Source of the DNA: Acidovorax sp. FJL06
GTDB lineage: Bacteria; Pseudomonadota; Gammaproteobacteria; Burkholderiales; Burkholderiaceae_C
Reading direction: 5' to 3'
NCBI RefSeq assembly: GCF_003852545.1
Contig: NZ_QAJR01000010.1
Coordinates: forward strand, 124,001 to 188,000
DNA length: 64,000 nt
Both the position numbers and the translations under genes were made by a program. Positions 36,688 through 44,779 of this stretch are shown here, in pieces. How positions within the stretch are numbered: the stretch's first letter is position 1; every line of letters begins with the position of its first letter. A model generated the notes under the pieces. That model did not search any database. It was not told the origin of the DNA and saw only the letters and a program-made list of their open reading frames with translations.

Positions 36688-36731
36688 GTAGCGCTAGTGC
36701 AACATGCCCAAGCAGCTATTAAATAAATAGC
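36688..36731. repeat. Dispersed GCTAT-type repeat copy
   Basis: GGTAGCGCTAGTGC, then CCCAAGCAGCTATT and AAATAGC: the same AT-rich element as at 18311. It sits between the terminator and the stop of the frnE-like gene. Confidence 0.6.
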
Positions 36732-36733
36732 AA

Positions 36734-37381
36734 TCAACCCTGCGCGGCAATCTGCCGCAGTGCCTGCTCAAACACCTCCACCGGCTGCCCGCCCTGGATC
36801 AGGTGGCGCTCGTTGATGATGATGGCGGGCACCGAATGGATACCGTTTTGCAGATAGAACTGCTCACGCTCACGCACCGCGTCAGCGTAGCGGTCTGAGG
36901 CCAGCAAAGCCCGCGCTTCGGCCACATCCAGCCCCACCTCCTCCGCCACGTTCACCAGCACCTCGTGGTCGCTGGGGTTCTGTCCGTCCGAAAAATACGC
37001 CGTAAACAACGCATGTTTGAGCTGGGGTTGCAGGCCCTTTTCTTCGGCCCAGTGCAGCAGCCGGTGCGCGTCAAAGGTGTTGTAGATGCGGCTGCGCTTG
37101 TCCATGCTGAAGGTGAACCCCAGCGCCGCTCCACGCGCCGCGATGGCCTCGCGGTTCTTCTGGCTCTGCTCGGGCGTGGCACCGTATTTTTCTTGCAGGT
37201 GCTCGCCAATGTCCTGGCCCTCGGGCGCCATCTGCGGGTTCAGTTCGAAGGGCTGAAAGTGCAGGTCCAGCGCCACCTCGCCCTGCAACCGGTCCGCCGC
37301 CTGCTCCAGCGCCTTGAGGCCGATGATGCACCAGGGGCAGGAGACATCGGAGACGAAATCGATTTTGAGGGTGGTGGGCAT
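36734..37381 (-). CDS. FrnE-like DsbA family oxidoreductase
   Basis: Product is 215 aa. Thioredoxin fold with active site CPWC at residues 15-18 (FVSDVSCPWCIIG) and a helical insertion, with the cis-Pro region GIHSVPAIIIN. It matches the cytoplasmic FrnE subgroup of DsbA-like proteins (no signal peptide), linked elsewhere to polyketide biosynthesis or oxidative stress. The ATG at 37381 is chosen because upstream in-frame residues are Pro-rich and not conserved. It is transcribed away from the small membrane protein gene. Confidence 0.92.
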   Translation of the reverse strand: MPTTLKIDFVSDVSCPWCIIGLKALEQAADRLQGEVALDLHFQPFELNPQMAPEGQDIGEHLQEKYGATPEQSQKNREAIAARGAALGFTFSMDKRSRIYNTFDAHRLLHWAEEKGLQPQLKHALFTAYFSDGQNPSDHEVLVNVAEEVGLDVAEARALLASDRYADAVREREQFYLQNGIHSVPAIIINERHLIQGGQPVEVFEQALRQIAAQG

Positions 37382-37563
37382 GGGAGGGGTTCCTGCGGGC
37401 AAAGAGGGGAATGGTAGGCGGGGTGGGTTAACCGTGGGGGTGGCGGGTTTCTGGCGCACCGAATGGGGGATTTGGGCCCGGAGCCGAAGTCAACAAAGCG
37501 GCATAGATTGAGCCACTTCTCGACGACGGTCTGCGTCATTTGTCTAGGGCCACACCAGCGCTG

Positions 37564-37914
37564 CTAGCCAAAGAGCCTGAAAAAGAAAATACAAGCGAGC
37601 GCAGCCAAGAACACCGCGAGGCATTCCACTGCACACAAGCCAACCCAAAATCTCAGTGTCTCATTAGCTCTAAACGACATGCTCGTTCTTGTGCGAACGA
37701 CGCCTGCTTTAAGTGCAACGATGGGGACAATGATCGGAAGGGCGATCCAGCAAAAAAGCCCGAAATAGCCAGCTACTGTGCGAGCTGAGCCGAGTGGAAG
37801 CCTGGTCACTATCACAGGCAACGCGATTGCCCCCAACACGCACAGCACACCCGGCCAGTAGATGCGAGTCGCCGTGGGCACGAAGAATCTGCGAATACGC
37901 TGAGATGCCGACAT
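37564..37914 (-). CDS. Small hypothetical membrane protein, AT-richer
   Basis: Product is 116 aa with three predicted membrane helices (about residues 22-40, 46-68 and 88-113) and a basic N-terminus (SASQRIRRFF). No family is recognised. Base composition is clearly lower in GC and codon use is less biased than in its neighbours, suggesting recent acquisition. It stands alone between the frnE-like gene and an acyl-CoA synthetase; no ribosome site is obvious before the ATG at 37914. Confidence 0.6.
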   Translation of the reverse strand: MSASQRIRRFFVPTATRIYWPGVLCVLGAIALPVIVTRLPLGSARTVAGYFGLFCWIALPIIVPIVALKAGVVRTRTSMSFRANETLRFWVGLCAVECLAVFLAALACIFFFRLFG

Positions 37915-37953
37915 ATAAAGTGAAAATAGGAATGTCCGGTTCCACCGCCGAAA

Positions 37954-39489
37954 TTAGCCGTCCAGTTTAGACGCCACCACCTCCATCCCCCGCAACTCCG
38001 TCTTCAACACCTTCCCGTAACTGTTCTTCGGCAACCCCACCACCCACCGGTATTCCTTGGGCCTTTTGAACCGCGCAATGTGTTCCAGACACAAGGCATC
38101 CAGCACCGTATCCGCCACCGCCCCGCCCTCGCCCGCGACGAGGAAGGCGACTACCACCTCGCCCCATTCCGCATCGCGCTGCCCCACCACGGCGACCTCG
38201 CGCACCTGGGGGTGGAGCAGCAGCACCTCTTCCACCTCGCGCGGGTAGATGTTGCTGCCGCCGGAGATGATCACGTCCTTGGAGCGGTCCTTGAGCGTGA
38301 GAAAACCATCGGCATCCAGCGCGCCCATGTCGCCGGTGTTGAGCCAGCCGCCCTGCAGCGTCTGCGCCGTGGCAGTGGGGTTGTTCCAGTAGCCGGGCAT
38401 CACGGTGTCGCCACGCACCACCACCTCGCCGGTCTCTCCGGTGGGCACAGGCTGGCCTGCGGCATCGACCACGCGCACCTCCACCAGCGACTGCGCCACG
38501 CCGACGGACACCATGCGCTCGGCCCAGCGGGGGTGGTCGCGGTCGGCCAGCTGGGCGCGCTGCAGGGCGGTGATGGTCATGGGGCTTTCGCCCTGGCCGT
38601 AGATCTGTGCAAAACGGTTGCCCATCACGGCCAGGGCGTTGCGCAGGTCGTCGGCGTACATGGGGCCACCGCCGTAGACGATGGTCTTGAAGCCGCTCAC
38701 ATCAGCACCCGTGGCGCGCACATGGTCCACCAGGCGGTGCACCATGGTGGGTGCGGCAAACAGCGTGAGCTGGCCCACGCTGGCCGCGAGCTGTACCAGC
38801 TCGGCAGGCTCGAAGCCGCCCGACAGCGGCACCACATGCCGCCCGCCGCGCAGCACCTGGGCGTAGTTGTACAGGCCCGCGCCGTGCGACATGGGTGCGG
38901 CGTAGACCATGGCGTCGCCGGGCAGCACATCGTCCACATCGGTGAAGTAGCAGGCCGTCATGGCCAGCAGGTTGCGGTGGGTCTGCATCACTCCCTTGGG
39001 GCGGCCGGTGGTGCCCGAGGTGTAGAACAGCGATGCCAGATCGTCCGGAGCGCGGTCGCACACGGGCATGGGGGCGTGCAATACGGCGGCCTGGTAGGCC
39101 TCGGAGCCCAGCACCAGTGTGTGGACGGGGTCGGCACCGGCCTCGTGTGCGGCAGCAAGCAAGGCCTCGGACACCAGCACCACGCGCGCGCCAGAGTCGG
39201 CCAGCACATAGGCCAGCTCTTTGGCGTGCAGCTTGTAGTTGACGGGCACGGACACAGCACCCGCCCACAGGATGGCGTGCAGCGCCTCCAGGTACTCCGG
39301 CGCGTTGGCGGCGTAAATGGCCACGCGGTCGCCTGGCAACACGCCGTGGCGCTCGCGCAGGCAGGCGGCCAGCGCGGCGGTGCGGGCGCCCAGCGCCTGG
39401 TAGGTGAGCAGCAGTTGATCGCCGTGCAGCACGGCGGGCTGTGCGGAATAGAGCTGCGCGCTGCGGCGCAGCAGGTGGGCGATGTTCAT
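37954..39489 (-). CDS. Acyl-CoA synthetase (AMP-binding, class I adenylate-forming)
   Basis: Product is 511 aa. The AMP-binding core motif LFYTSGTTGRPKGVMQTH, the A5-like YGQGESPMT, the LNTGDMGALDADG motif and the C-terminal catalytic Lys in LPKNSYGKVLKTEL are all present. It should form an acyl-AMP and then an acyl-CoA. The substrate class (medium or long-chain fatty, or aryl acid) is not clear; the Gly-Gln-Gly-Glu region resembles medium-chain and aryl ligases. It is a single gene divergent from the TerB-like protein. Confidence 0.9.
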   Translation of the reverse strand: MNIAHLLRRSAQLYSAQPAVLHGDQLLLTYQALGARTAALAACLRERHGVLPGDRVAIYAANAPEYLEALHAILWAGAVSVPVNYKLHAKELAYVLADSGARVVLVSEALLAAAHEAGADPVHTLVLGSEAYQAAVLHAPMPVCDRAPDDLASLFYTSGTTGRPKGVMQTHRNLLAMTACYFTDVDDVLPGDAMVYAAPMSHGAGLYNYAQVLRGGRHVVPLSGGFEPAELVQLAASVGQLTLFAAPTMVHRLVDHVRATGADVSGFKTIVYGGGPMYADDLRNALAVMGNRFAQIYGQGESPMTITALQRAQLADRDHPRWAERMVSVGVAQSLVEVRVVDAAGQPVPTGETGEVVVRGDTVMPGYWNNPTATAQTLQGGWLNTGDMGALDADGFLTLKDRSKDVIISGGSNIYPREVEEVLLLHPQVREVAVVGQRDAEWGEVVVAFLVAGEGGAVADTVLDALCLEHIARFKRPKEYRWVVGLPKNSYGKVLKTELRGMEVVASKLDG

Positions 39490-39817
39490 CGTGTGTCCCC
39501 CATCGGGGCAGAGTTGCCCACACCACTTCCTATCGCTGCCAGCCGCATGCCGTGTCTCCTTCTTGCCATGAGACAGCCACTGTATGCAAACCCGGCAACG
39601 CCGCCCAGTCGATCAACTACGCAAGGAGAAACCCGCATCGGCCCGCCCCACAGACGGAGCGCGGTACAGAGGGTTACCAGATTCCGGCAATTCCCCACAC
39701 ACCGTGGCGTTGAAAGCCTGCGGCCTAGACTGCATCTGAACCCCAGCCCCGCAGCCCTGCGCCGCCGTTGCGCACTCTGCGGAATCGCTCCTTTCATTTG
39801 GCTTTTGGCCCCACCGC
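39490..39817. other. Divergent intergenic region
   Basis: This spacer of 328 nt separates the acyl-CoA synthetase (minus) from the TerB-like gene (plus). I see no gene, repeat or clear operator in it. It presumably holds both promoters. Confidence 0.5.
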
Positions 39818-40813
39818 ATGAATACCGAACAGCAAAAATCCATCCTCACCATTGCCTTGCTGGCCGCCTTTGCGGATGGCACCAAGGACGACGCCGAGCG
39901 CGAGGAGATCCGCCGCATCGCGCAGTCGCTCGCGGGCGACAGCGGCATGGCCGACCTGCCGCGCATCTACCAGGATGTGCTGCTGAAGCGCACCAGCGTG
40001 CAGGCCGCTACCGCCGCGCTGAGCGACCCGGCCCACCGCCAGCTGGCCTACGAGATGGCCGTGTGCGTGTGTGATGTGGATGGGCGGCAGACAGCGGCGG
40101 AGGCGCAGTTTCTGGCCACGCTCAAGGCCGCACTGCAGCTGGGCGCGCAGCAGACGGCGGCGTTTGAGCACGATGCCGATGCGCTGGTGGAGGTGGTGGA
40201 AAAATCCGCCCCCTCGGCCACGCCCTGGGGGGCGGCGGGCGCTGCGGCCTATGCTGCGGCGGCACCGGCCCCTGCAGCCACCACGCCCCCCGGCCCGGCC
40301 GATGCCGCGCTGGACAAGTCCATCCTCCACTACGCGCTGCTCAACGGCGCGCTGGAGCTGCTGCCGCAGTCCTGGGCGTCGATGGCCATCATTCCCTTGC
40401 AGGTGAAGATGGTGTACGGCATCGGCAAGGCGCACGGCGTGGAGCTGGACCAGGGCCACATCAAGGAGTTCATCGCCGCTGCGGGCGTGGGCATGACCTC
40501 GCAGTACCTGGAGCAGTTTGGCCGCAAGCTGCTGGGCGGCCTGCTGGGCAAGGTGGCGGGCCGGACCGTAGGCGGCATGGGCAGCGCGGCCACGGGCATG
40601 GCGTTTTCTTTTGCCACCACCTATGCACTGGGCCAGGTGGCCAAGCGCTACTACGCCGGGGGCCGCGTGATGAGCACGGCCATGCTGCGCGAGAGCTTCC
40701 AGAACCTGCTGGGGCCCGCCAAGCAGATGCAGTCGCAGTACCTGCCGCAGATCCAGCAGCAGGCCGCGACGCTGGACGCGGCCAAGGTCATGGCCCTGGT
40801 GCGGGGCGGCTGA
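39818..40813 (+). CDS. TerB-like/DUF697-like protein
   Basis: Product is 331 aa. Residues about 1-125 form a TerB-like helical domain (ILTIALLAAFADGTKDDAER and a second acidic turn CVCDVDGRQTAAEAQF), typical of metal- or stress-linked TerB modules. A Pro/Ala linker follows, and the second half (about 165-320) resembles the DUF697/YcjF membrane-associated domain, with hydrophobic Gly-rich stretches such as LLGGLLGKVAGRTVGG. A role at the membrane in stress response is possible but unproven. Confidence 0.8.
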   Translation: MNTEQQKSILTIALLAAFADGTKDDAEREEIRRIAQSLAGDSGMADLPRIYQDVLLKRTSVQAATAALSDPAHRQLAYEMAVCVCDVDGRQTAAEAQFLATLKAALQLGAQQTAAFEHDADALVEVVEKSAPSATPWGAAGAAAYAAAAPAPAATTPPGPADAALDKSILHYALLNGALELLPQSWASMAIIPLQVKMVYGIGKAHGVELDQGHIKEFIAAAGVGMTSQYLEQFGRKLLGGLLGKVAGRTVGGMGSAATGMAFSFATTYALGQVAKRYYAGGRVMSTAMLRESFQNLLGPAKQMQSQYLPQIQQQAATLDAAKVMALVRGG

Positions 40814-40832
40814 GCGGGTTCACGGCCGAATA

Positions 40833-40880
40833 AGAAGCTATATTTTTGATAGCCTCCAGCGCTTGATGGACAAGCGCAAG
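40833..40880. repeat. Dispersed GCTAT-type repeat copy
   Basis: AAGCTATATTTTTGATAGC followed by CTCCAGCGCTTGATGGACAAGCGC: the AT-rich inverted GCTAT/ATAGC core and the paired GCGCTTG/CAAGCGC block, as at 18311 but in the other order. It lies between the TerB-like and SPOR genes. Confidence 0.65.
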
Positions 40881-41045
40881 GTGCCCATACAAGCATCAAG
40901 AAAACTCCGTGATACATGAGCGCCCCAAGGGGTGCATGGGTGCGGACGCGCCCTGGCAGGGGCCCGAATGCGGCGGGCCCGCAACACCGCCGCGCCTTGC
41001 GGCAAACCATGTGGCGCGCGCGGCAGCCCATGACAGAATCGGCCC

Positions 41046-42401
41046 ATGCTCGACCACACGGACCCTGTCGCCTCCATCATCCCGGCCATGTCGCTCGACT
41101 CCCCGTCCGACAACGCCATGACCGCGCTGTCCCGCCTGGCGCTGGGGCCCGTCAACACCGACTATTACCTGGCTGTCTTCGAGCGTTTTGACAGCACCGG
41201 CCGCACGACCACCACCTGGAACTGGGCCGCCTGCCTGGCCACGCTGAACTGGATGGTGTTCCGCCAGCTCTGGGGCGCGGCCCTGGTCTACGTGGCGGCG
41301 GCCGAGGGGCTGGCCCTGATCGTGTTCGGCATCGGCCGGTCCTTCCTGCACTGGCCGCCGGGCGTGGAGCTGGGCGTGCTGGGCGCGTTTGCGTTGCTGG
41401 CCTTTGCGGTGCCGGGGCTGTATGGCAACGCCCTTTTGCATGCCGACATCCGCAAGCGCATCGCACGGGCGCTGGCGGCCTCGCGCACCGTGCCCGAGGC
41501 CTGCGCGCTGCTGGAGAAGCAGGCCAGCTCGCGCAAGCGCCTGCAGATGGTGGTGCTAGCCAATGGGGTGCTGGGCGTGGCGGCCCTGCTGGCCTACCTG
41601 GCCTGGTCGCCATCAGACACCCCGCCCCTGGCGCTGGAGCCCGCCGTGACCGTGGCCCAGGCCACGGCAGCCGCCACAGCAGCGTCGAACCCCACCCGGG
41701 CTATCGGCCAGGCCGAGCCCGCGTCGAGCGCCCTGCCCGAACCCACACCTGTGGCCGAATCCCGGCCCGACCCGGCGGCACCGACACAGGCCTCCACGCC
41801 CACGCCCACGCCCACGCCCACGCCGGCACCGGTGGCCGCAGCGGCCAAGGCGGCGGCCCCTTCCCAGGCTTCCGCCTCCGTGGCCCCGGCCTCTGCCCCC
41901 ACCCCGCCGCCCCCTGTTGCGGCACCGGCCGAGCCCTCCCCTGCGGCGCGGCCCGCCTCTACCGCCCCCGCCAAGGCAACGGCACCGGGCAAAGCCGCAA
42001 CACCGGCAGCATCCGGCCGCGCATCGGCCCCCACGGCTTCGGCCGCCAGCGCACCCGCACCACGGCGCGAAGCCGCCAGCCGCGCCAGCGCCAGCACCAA
42101 ACCCAAGGCCCCGGCGTCAGCCACGGCCGCAGCGGGGGCCGATGCCCCGCTGCCCACGGTGGGCGCGGCGGCGGGCTACTACATCAATGTGGGCCTGTTT
42201 GCCGAAGAAGCCAACGCACGCAAGACACAGGCACGTCTGCTCAACGAGGGCCTGCCCGCCTTCCGGCAGGCGCTGGACGGCGCCAAGGGGCGGCGCATCC
42301 GCGTGCGCGTGGGGCCCTACGACACGCGCGCGCAGGCCGACGCAGCGGCAGAAAGCATCCGCGCCATGGCCCTGGAGGCCGTGGTGTTCAAGCAGCCGTA
42401 A
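41046..42401 (+). CDS. SPOR domain protein with membrane segments
   Basis: Product is 451 aa. Residues about 60-185 contain three or four membrane helices. A long Ala/Pro/Thr-rich linker (about 195-375) follows, including a TPTPTPTPTPAP run, and a C-terminal SPOR domain (about 378-450: YYINVGLFAEEANARKTQAR, IRVRVGPYDTRAQAD). SPOR domains bind denuded peptidoglycan at the division site. The N-terminal part resembles small DUF2628-like membrane proteins. The start is uncertain; MSLDSPSDNAM 14 residues downstream is an alternative. Confidence 0.82.
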   Translation: MLDHTDPVASIIPAMSLDSPSDNAMTALSRLALGPVNTDYYLAVFERFDSTGRTTTTWNWAACLATLNWMVFRQLWGAALVYVAAAEGLALIVFGIGRSFLHWPPGVELGVLGAFALLAFAVPGLYGNALLHADIRKRIARALAASRTVPEACALLEKQASSRKRLQMVVLANGVLGVAALLAYLAWSPSDTPPLALEPAVTVAQATAAATAASNPTRAIGQAEPASSALPEPTPVAESRPDPAAPTQASTPTPTPTPTPAPVAAAAKAAAPSQASASVAPASAPTPPPPVAAPAEPSPAARPASTAPAKATAPGKAATPAASGRASAPTASAASAPAPRREAASRASASTKPKAPASATAAAGADAPLPTVGAAAGYYINVGLFAEEANARKTQARLLNEGLPAFRQALDGAKGRRIRVRVGPYDTRAQADAAAESIRAMALEAVVFKQP

Positions 42402-42439
42402 GCCGCCCACACCGGTGTGCATTCAACAAGGTAAAACCG

Positions 42440-42536
42440 TTCACACGAAGTCCGCCCTCCGACAAGCCGATGACAGGCGGGTCGAAGCGCCGCGCAAGGC
42501 TTCGACAAGCTCAGCCCGAACGGCCTTTGATGGACT
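42440..42536. repeat. Dispersed palindromic intergenic repeat, copy 2
   Basis: Contains GCGGGTCGAAGCGCCGCGCAAGG followed by CTTCGACAAGCTCAGCCCGAACGG. It shares the GTCGAAGCGCCGCGC block with the repeat at 13024-13111, in the opposite orientation. It lies between convergent genes, as such elements often do. Confidence 0.7.
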
Positions 42537-42551
42537 GAACCCCAATCCACT

Positions 42552-43307
42552 TCAATTGCGGCCCAGCGCCCACTGCCGCACCTGCGCCACCACCCAGGCC
42601 GGGTCGTCCAGCGGCAGGTCGTGGCCTGCAAACGGGTGCATCACCAGGGGCAGGTTCCACGCGGCAGCCAGCGCTTGTGAACAGGCACTTGCCACCAACG
42701 GGTCATGGCGGCTGGCCAGCAGCAGCAAGGAGGGCTGCGGTGCGGTGGCCGGGGCCCGGTAGCGCGCGGCGGCCAGCAACTGGCGCAGCGCGTTGCTGGC
42801 CGACACCGGCCGCTGCCGGCGCACGGCCGCCCAGTGCGCCAGCACCGGGGCGCGCTCTGCAGCCAGGTTGCTCGTCATCGCCAGCACCTGCTGCTCCACC
42901 GCTTCGGCCGGGCGGGGCAACAGCACCAGCCGCAGCAGGGCGCCATAGTTGCGCGGCCGCAGCCGGTGGTAGAACGGGCTGAACGGGCGCAGGCTGGTGT
43001 TGACCAGCACGCCGCTGGCGATCTCTGCCGGGGCCCCATGCGCCCATTCCACCGCCACCATGGCGCCCAGGGACATGGCCAGCAGGTGGTAGGGCGGCAC
43101 CAGGCCGCGCGCCGCCAGCTCGGCGCGGCAGGCCTGCACCATGCCCGGCACCGTGGTCGGTGACGGGCGGTGGTGCCACCGGCCATTGCCGGGCAGATCG
43201 ACCGCCAGCACGGCATCCCCCGGCAGCGCCTGCTGCAGGTCGGCCACCAGCCCGCCCCAGTGGGCACTCTCGCGGGTCAGTCCGCGCAGCAGGATCCATT
43301 GGCGCAT
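42552..43307 (-). CDS. Alpha/beta hydrolase
   Basis: Product is 251 aa. The fold is indicated by LRGLTRESAHW (oxyanion strand), the nucleophile elbow AMSLGAMVAVEWAHG, an acid in LLASRHDPLV, and a C-terminal GHDLPLDDP with the His. Its substrate is unknown. The gene overlaps nothing, and its start lies 16 nt after the stop of the M14 carboxypeptidase gene on the same strand, so the two may form one transcript. Confidence 0.85.
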   Translation of the reverse strand: MRQWILLRGLTRESAHWGGLVADLQQALPGDAVLAVDLPGNGRWHHRPSPTTVPGMVQACRAELAARGLVPPYHLLAMSLGAMVAVEWAHGAPAEIASGVLVNTSLRPFSPFYHRLRPRNYGALLRLVLLPRPAEAVEQQVLAMTSNLAAERAPVLAHWAAVRRQRPVSASNALRQLLAAARYRAPATAPQPSLLLLASRHDPLVASACSQALAAAWNLPLVMHPFAGHDLPLDDPAWVVAQVRQWALGRN

Positions 43308-43323
43308 GGTGCAGCGCTCCGTT

Positions 43324-44328
43324 TCAGTACCAGGCCGCGAGCGCATCGGCGCGGCGCTGTGCGCGCTGATCGGGCGCGGGCACCCAGCGCGCATGGCTGC
43401 AGGCCGCACGCGCCAGGAAGTCGAGCAGCGACAGGTGCCGCCGCAGCACGCGCTGCTGGCGGTGGTCGATGAGCGGGTTGAAGATGCCGTTGCGCGAGAA
43501 CAGCTGCCGGGGGTTCTTCTTGATCCACAGCCACGACCCCATCTCCAGCGTGAGCGGCAGGAAGGTGTGCGTGGGCACGGCCTGGCAGGCCTGCAGGTAC
43601 AGGTGGTCCCACAGGTCGCCGTGCGCCAAGTACTGCGTGCTTTGGGGTTCGATGATGTAGGGGTGGTGGCTGTGGGCCTGCAAAAAGATCTCCTGCAGCG
43701 CATGCAGCTCGGCCAGGTGGGCGATGGGCTTGCGCGTGTGCGCAAACGGAAACCACAGCCGGTCCTTCACGCCAAAGCCCGAGTGGCAGTCCAGCGCCAT
43801 GCTGAAGGGCCGCGCCAACAGCTGCGCCGTGGCCACCTCGCACAGCGCCTGGCTCTCGGCCTCCATGGGGTCGCCCAGGCGCCCCCGGTACCAGGGCAGG
43901 CCCGCGCTCACCCGCTGCCCGCCCACCCACAACGGCACCCGGTCCACGGCGTCCACCGGCGCATTGCGCATGAGGTCCACGCCACGCGGATTGGCCCGCG
44001 TGGCCGACCACATGCCGCCGGGGTTGACGATGGGCATGAAAACCAGGCGCACCTGCTCCAGCTGCCGGTGCAAGGTGGTGTCCCACTGCAGGCGCATGAC
44101 CACGTTCTGCAGGTAGGCGATGACCACCTCGGCCCCGATGCGCTCCAGCCCGTGCACACCACCAAAGAAGCCCACGGCCGGCACGTCCAGCCCCGGGTTG
44201 CCCACGCCGATGGCGTAGACCGGAAAACGCTCGCCCGAAACCACCTGCACTTGCCGCACCACCTGCACATCCAGGTGGGGCGCCCCCTGCTCCAGGATCT
44301 TTTCCAGCGCCAGAAGCTCGGGCAGCAT
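43324..44328 (-). CDS. M14 family zinc carboxypeptidase
   Basis: Product is 334 aa. Zinc ligands are likely His and Glu in GFFGGVHGLERIG and His in the ALDCHSGFG motif; the catalytic Glu is in PLTLEMGSW. The VNPGGMWSATRANPRGVDLMRN segment is the M14 substrate-binding stretch (Asn-Arg). There is no signal peptide, so cytosolic action, for example on short peptides, is likely. The start at 44328 (MLPELLALE) is chosen over an upstream extension rich in Pro and Arg. Confidence 0.88.
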   Translation of the reverse strand: MLPELLALEKILEQGAPHLDVQVVRQVQVVSGERFPVYAIGVGNPGLDVPAVGFFGGVHGLERIGAEVVIAYLQNVVMRLQWDTTLHRQLEQVRLVFMPIVNPGGMWSATRANPRGVDLMRNAPVDAVDRVPLWVGGQRVSAGLPWYRGRLGDPMEAESQALCEVATAQLLARPFSMALDCHSGFGVKDRLWFPFAHTRKPIAHLAELHALQEIFLQAHSHHPYIIEPQSTQYLAHGDLWDHLYLQACQAVPTHTFLPLTLEMGSWLWIKKNPRQLFSRNGIFNPLIDHRQQRVLRRHLSLLDFLARAACSHARWVPAPDQRAQRRADALAAWY

Positions 44329-44514
44329 GCGGTTGTGGGAGGTTTTTGAAGAAGACGGGGGCCGGGTTTCACCGCGAGGATAGCGCCCGCCGGCCCGCAC
44401 CGGGTGGGCCACCGCGGCACATGGGCGCGCCTGTGGGGTTTGCGCCAATCGACGCGAAACCGTCACACAAGGGCGCTACCTTGCCCGAAGTCACCACCTT
44501 TGGAAGAGGCACAC

Positions 44515-44646
44515 ATGCTCTGGAAATTGCTCGGATTGCAGCGGCTGCTGGATGAGCTGTTCGATGAACGGGGCTGGCTGAGTTTTGACCTGCCCCGCAC
44601 CCACGAGTGGGCCTGCGACGATGCCCCGGCCGCTGCGCAGGACTGA
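44515..44646 (+). CDS. Small hypothetical ORF, 43 aa
   Basis: MLWKLLGLQRLLDELFDERG is followed by an acidic tail. GAAGAGG lies about 5 nt upstream of the ATG. It overlaps the next ORF by 26 nt in another frame. The amphipathic helix and good ribosome site suggest a real small protein, but no family is known. Confidence 0.4.
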   Translation: MLWKLLGLQRLLDELFDERGWLSFDLPRTHEWACDDAPAAAQD

Positions 44647-44779
44647 GGCCTACCGCTGGGCCGTGGGCCGCGGCATGCTGGTGTGCGCCCTGGCCTGGGG
44701 ACTGGTGGAGCTGCTGGCGCTGCAGCGCTCGCGCTACCAGCAGTGGCGCCAGCGGCAGCAGGCCCCCGCGCTCAAGTGA
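44621..44779 (+). CDS. Small single-helix membrane protein, 52 aa
   Basis: From the ATG at 44621 the product is basic (PRPLRRTEAYRW), then has a membrane helix (MLVCALAWGLVELLALQ), then a basic Gln/Arg tail. It overlaps the 43-aa ORF and ends within 8 nt of the cyclase stop on the other strand. The layout is that of a small inner-membrane protein; no function is known. Confidence 0.4.
   Translation: MPRPLRRTEAYRWAVGRGMLVCALAWGLVELLALQRSRYQQWRQRQQAPALK

Noticed and set aside
37440-37539. Possible remnant of a mobile-element gene (minus-strand MTQTVVEKWLNLCRF)
   Set aside because: The stretch is too short, lacks inverted repeats or a transposase motif, and cannot be supported.
41805-41830. 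CCCACG repeat in the SPOR gene as a phase-variable tract
   Set aside because: The unit is 6 bp, so copy changes keep the frame; it encodes a TP linker and is ordinary low complexity.
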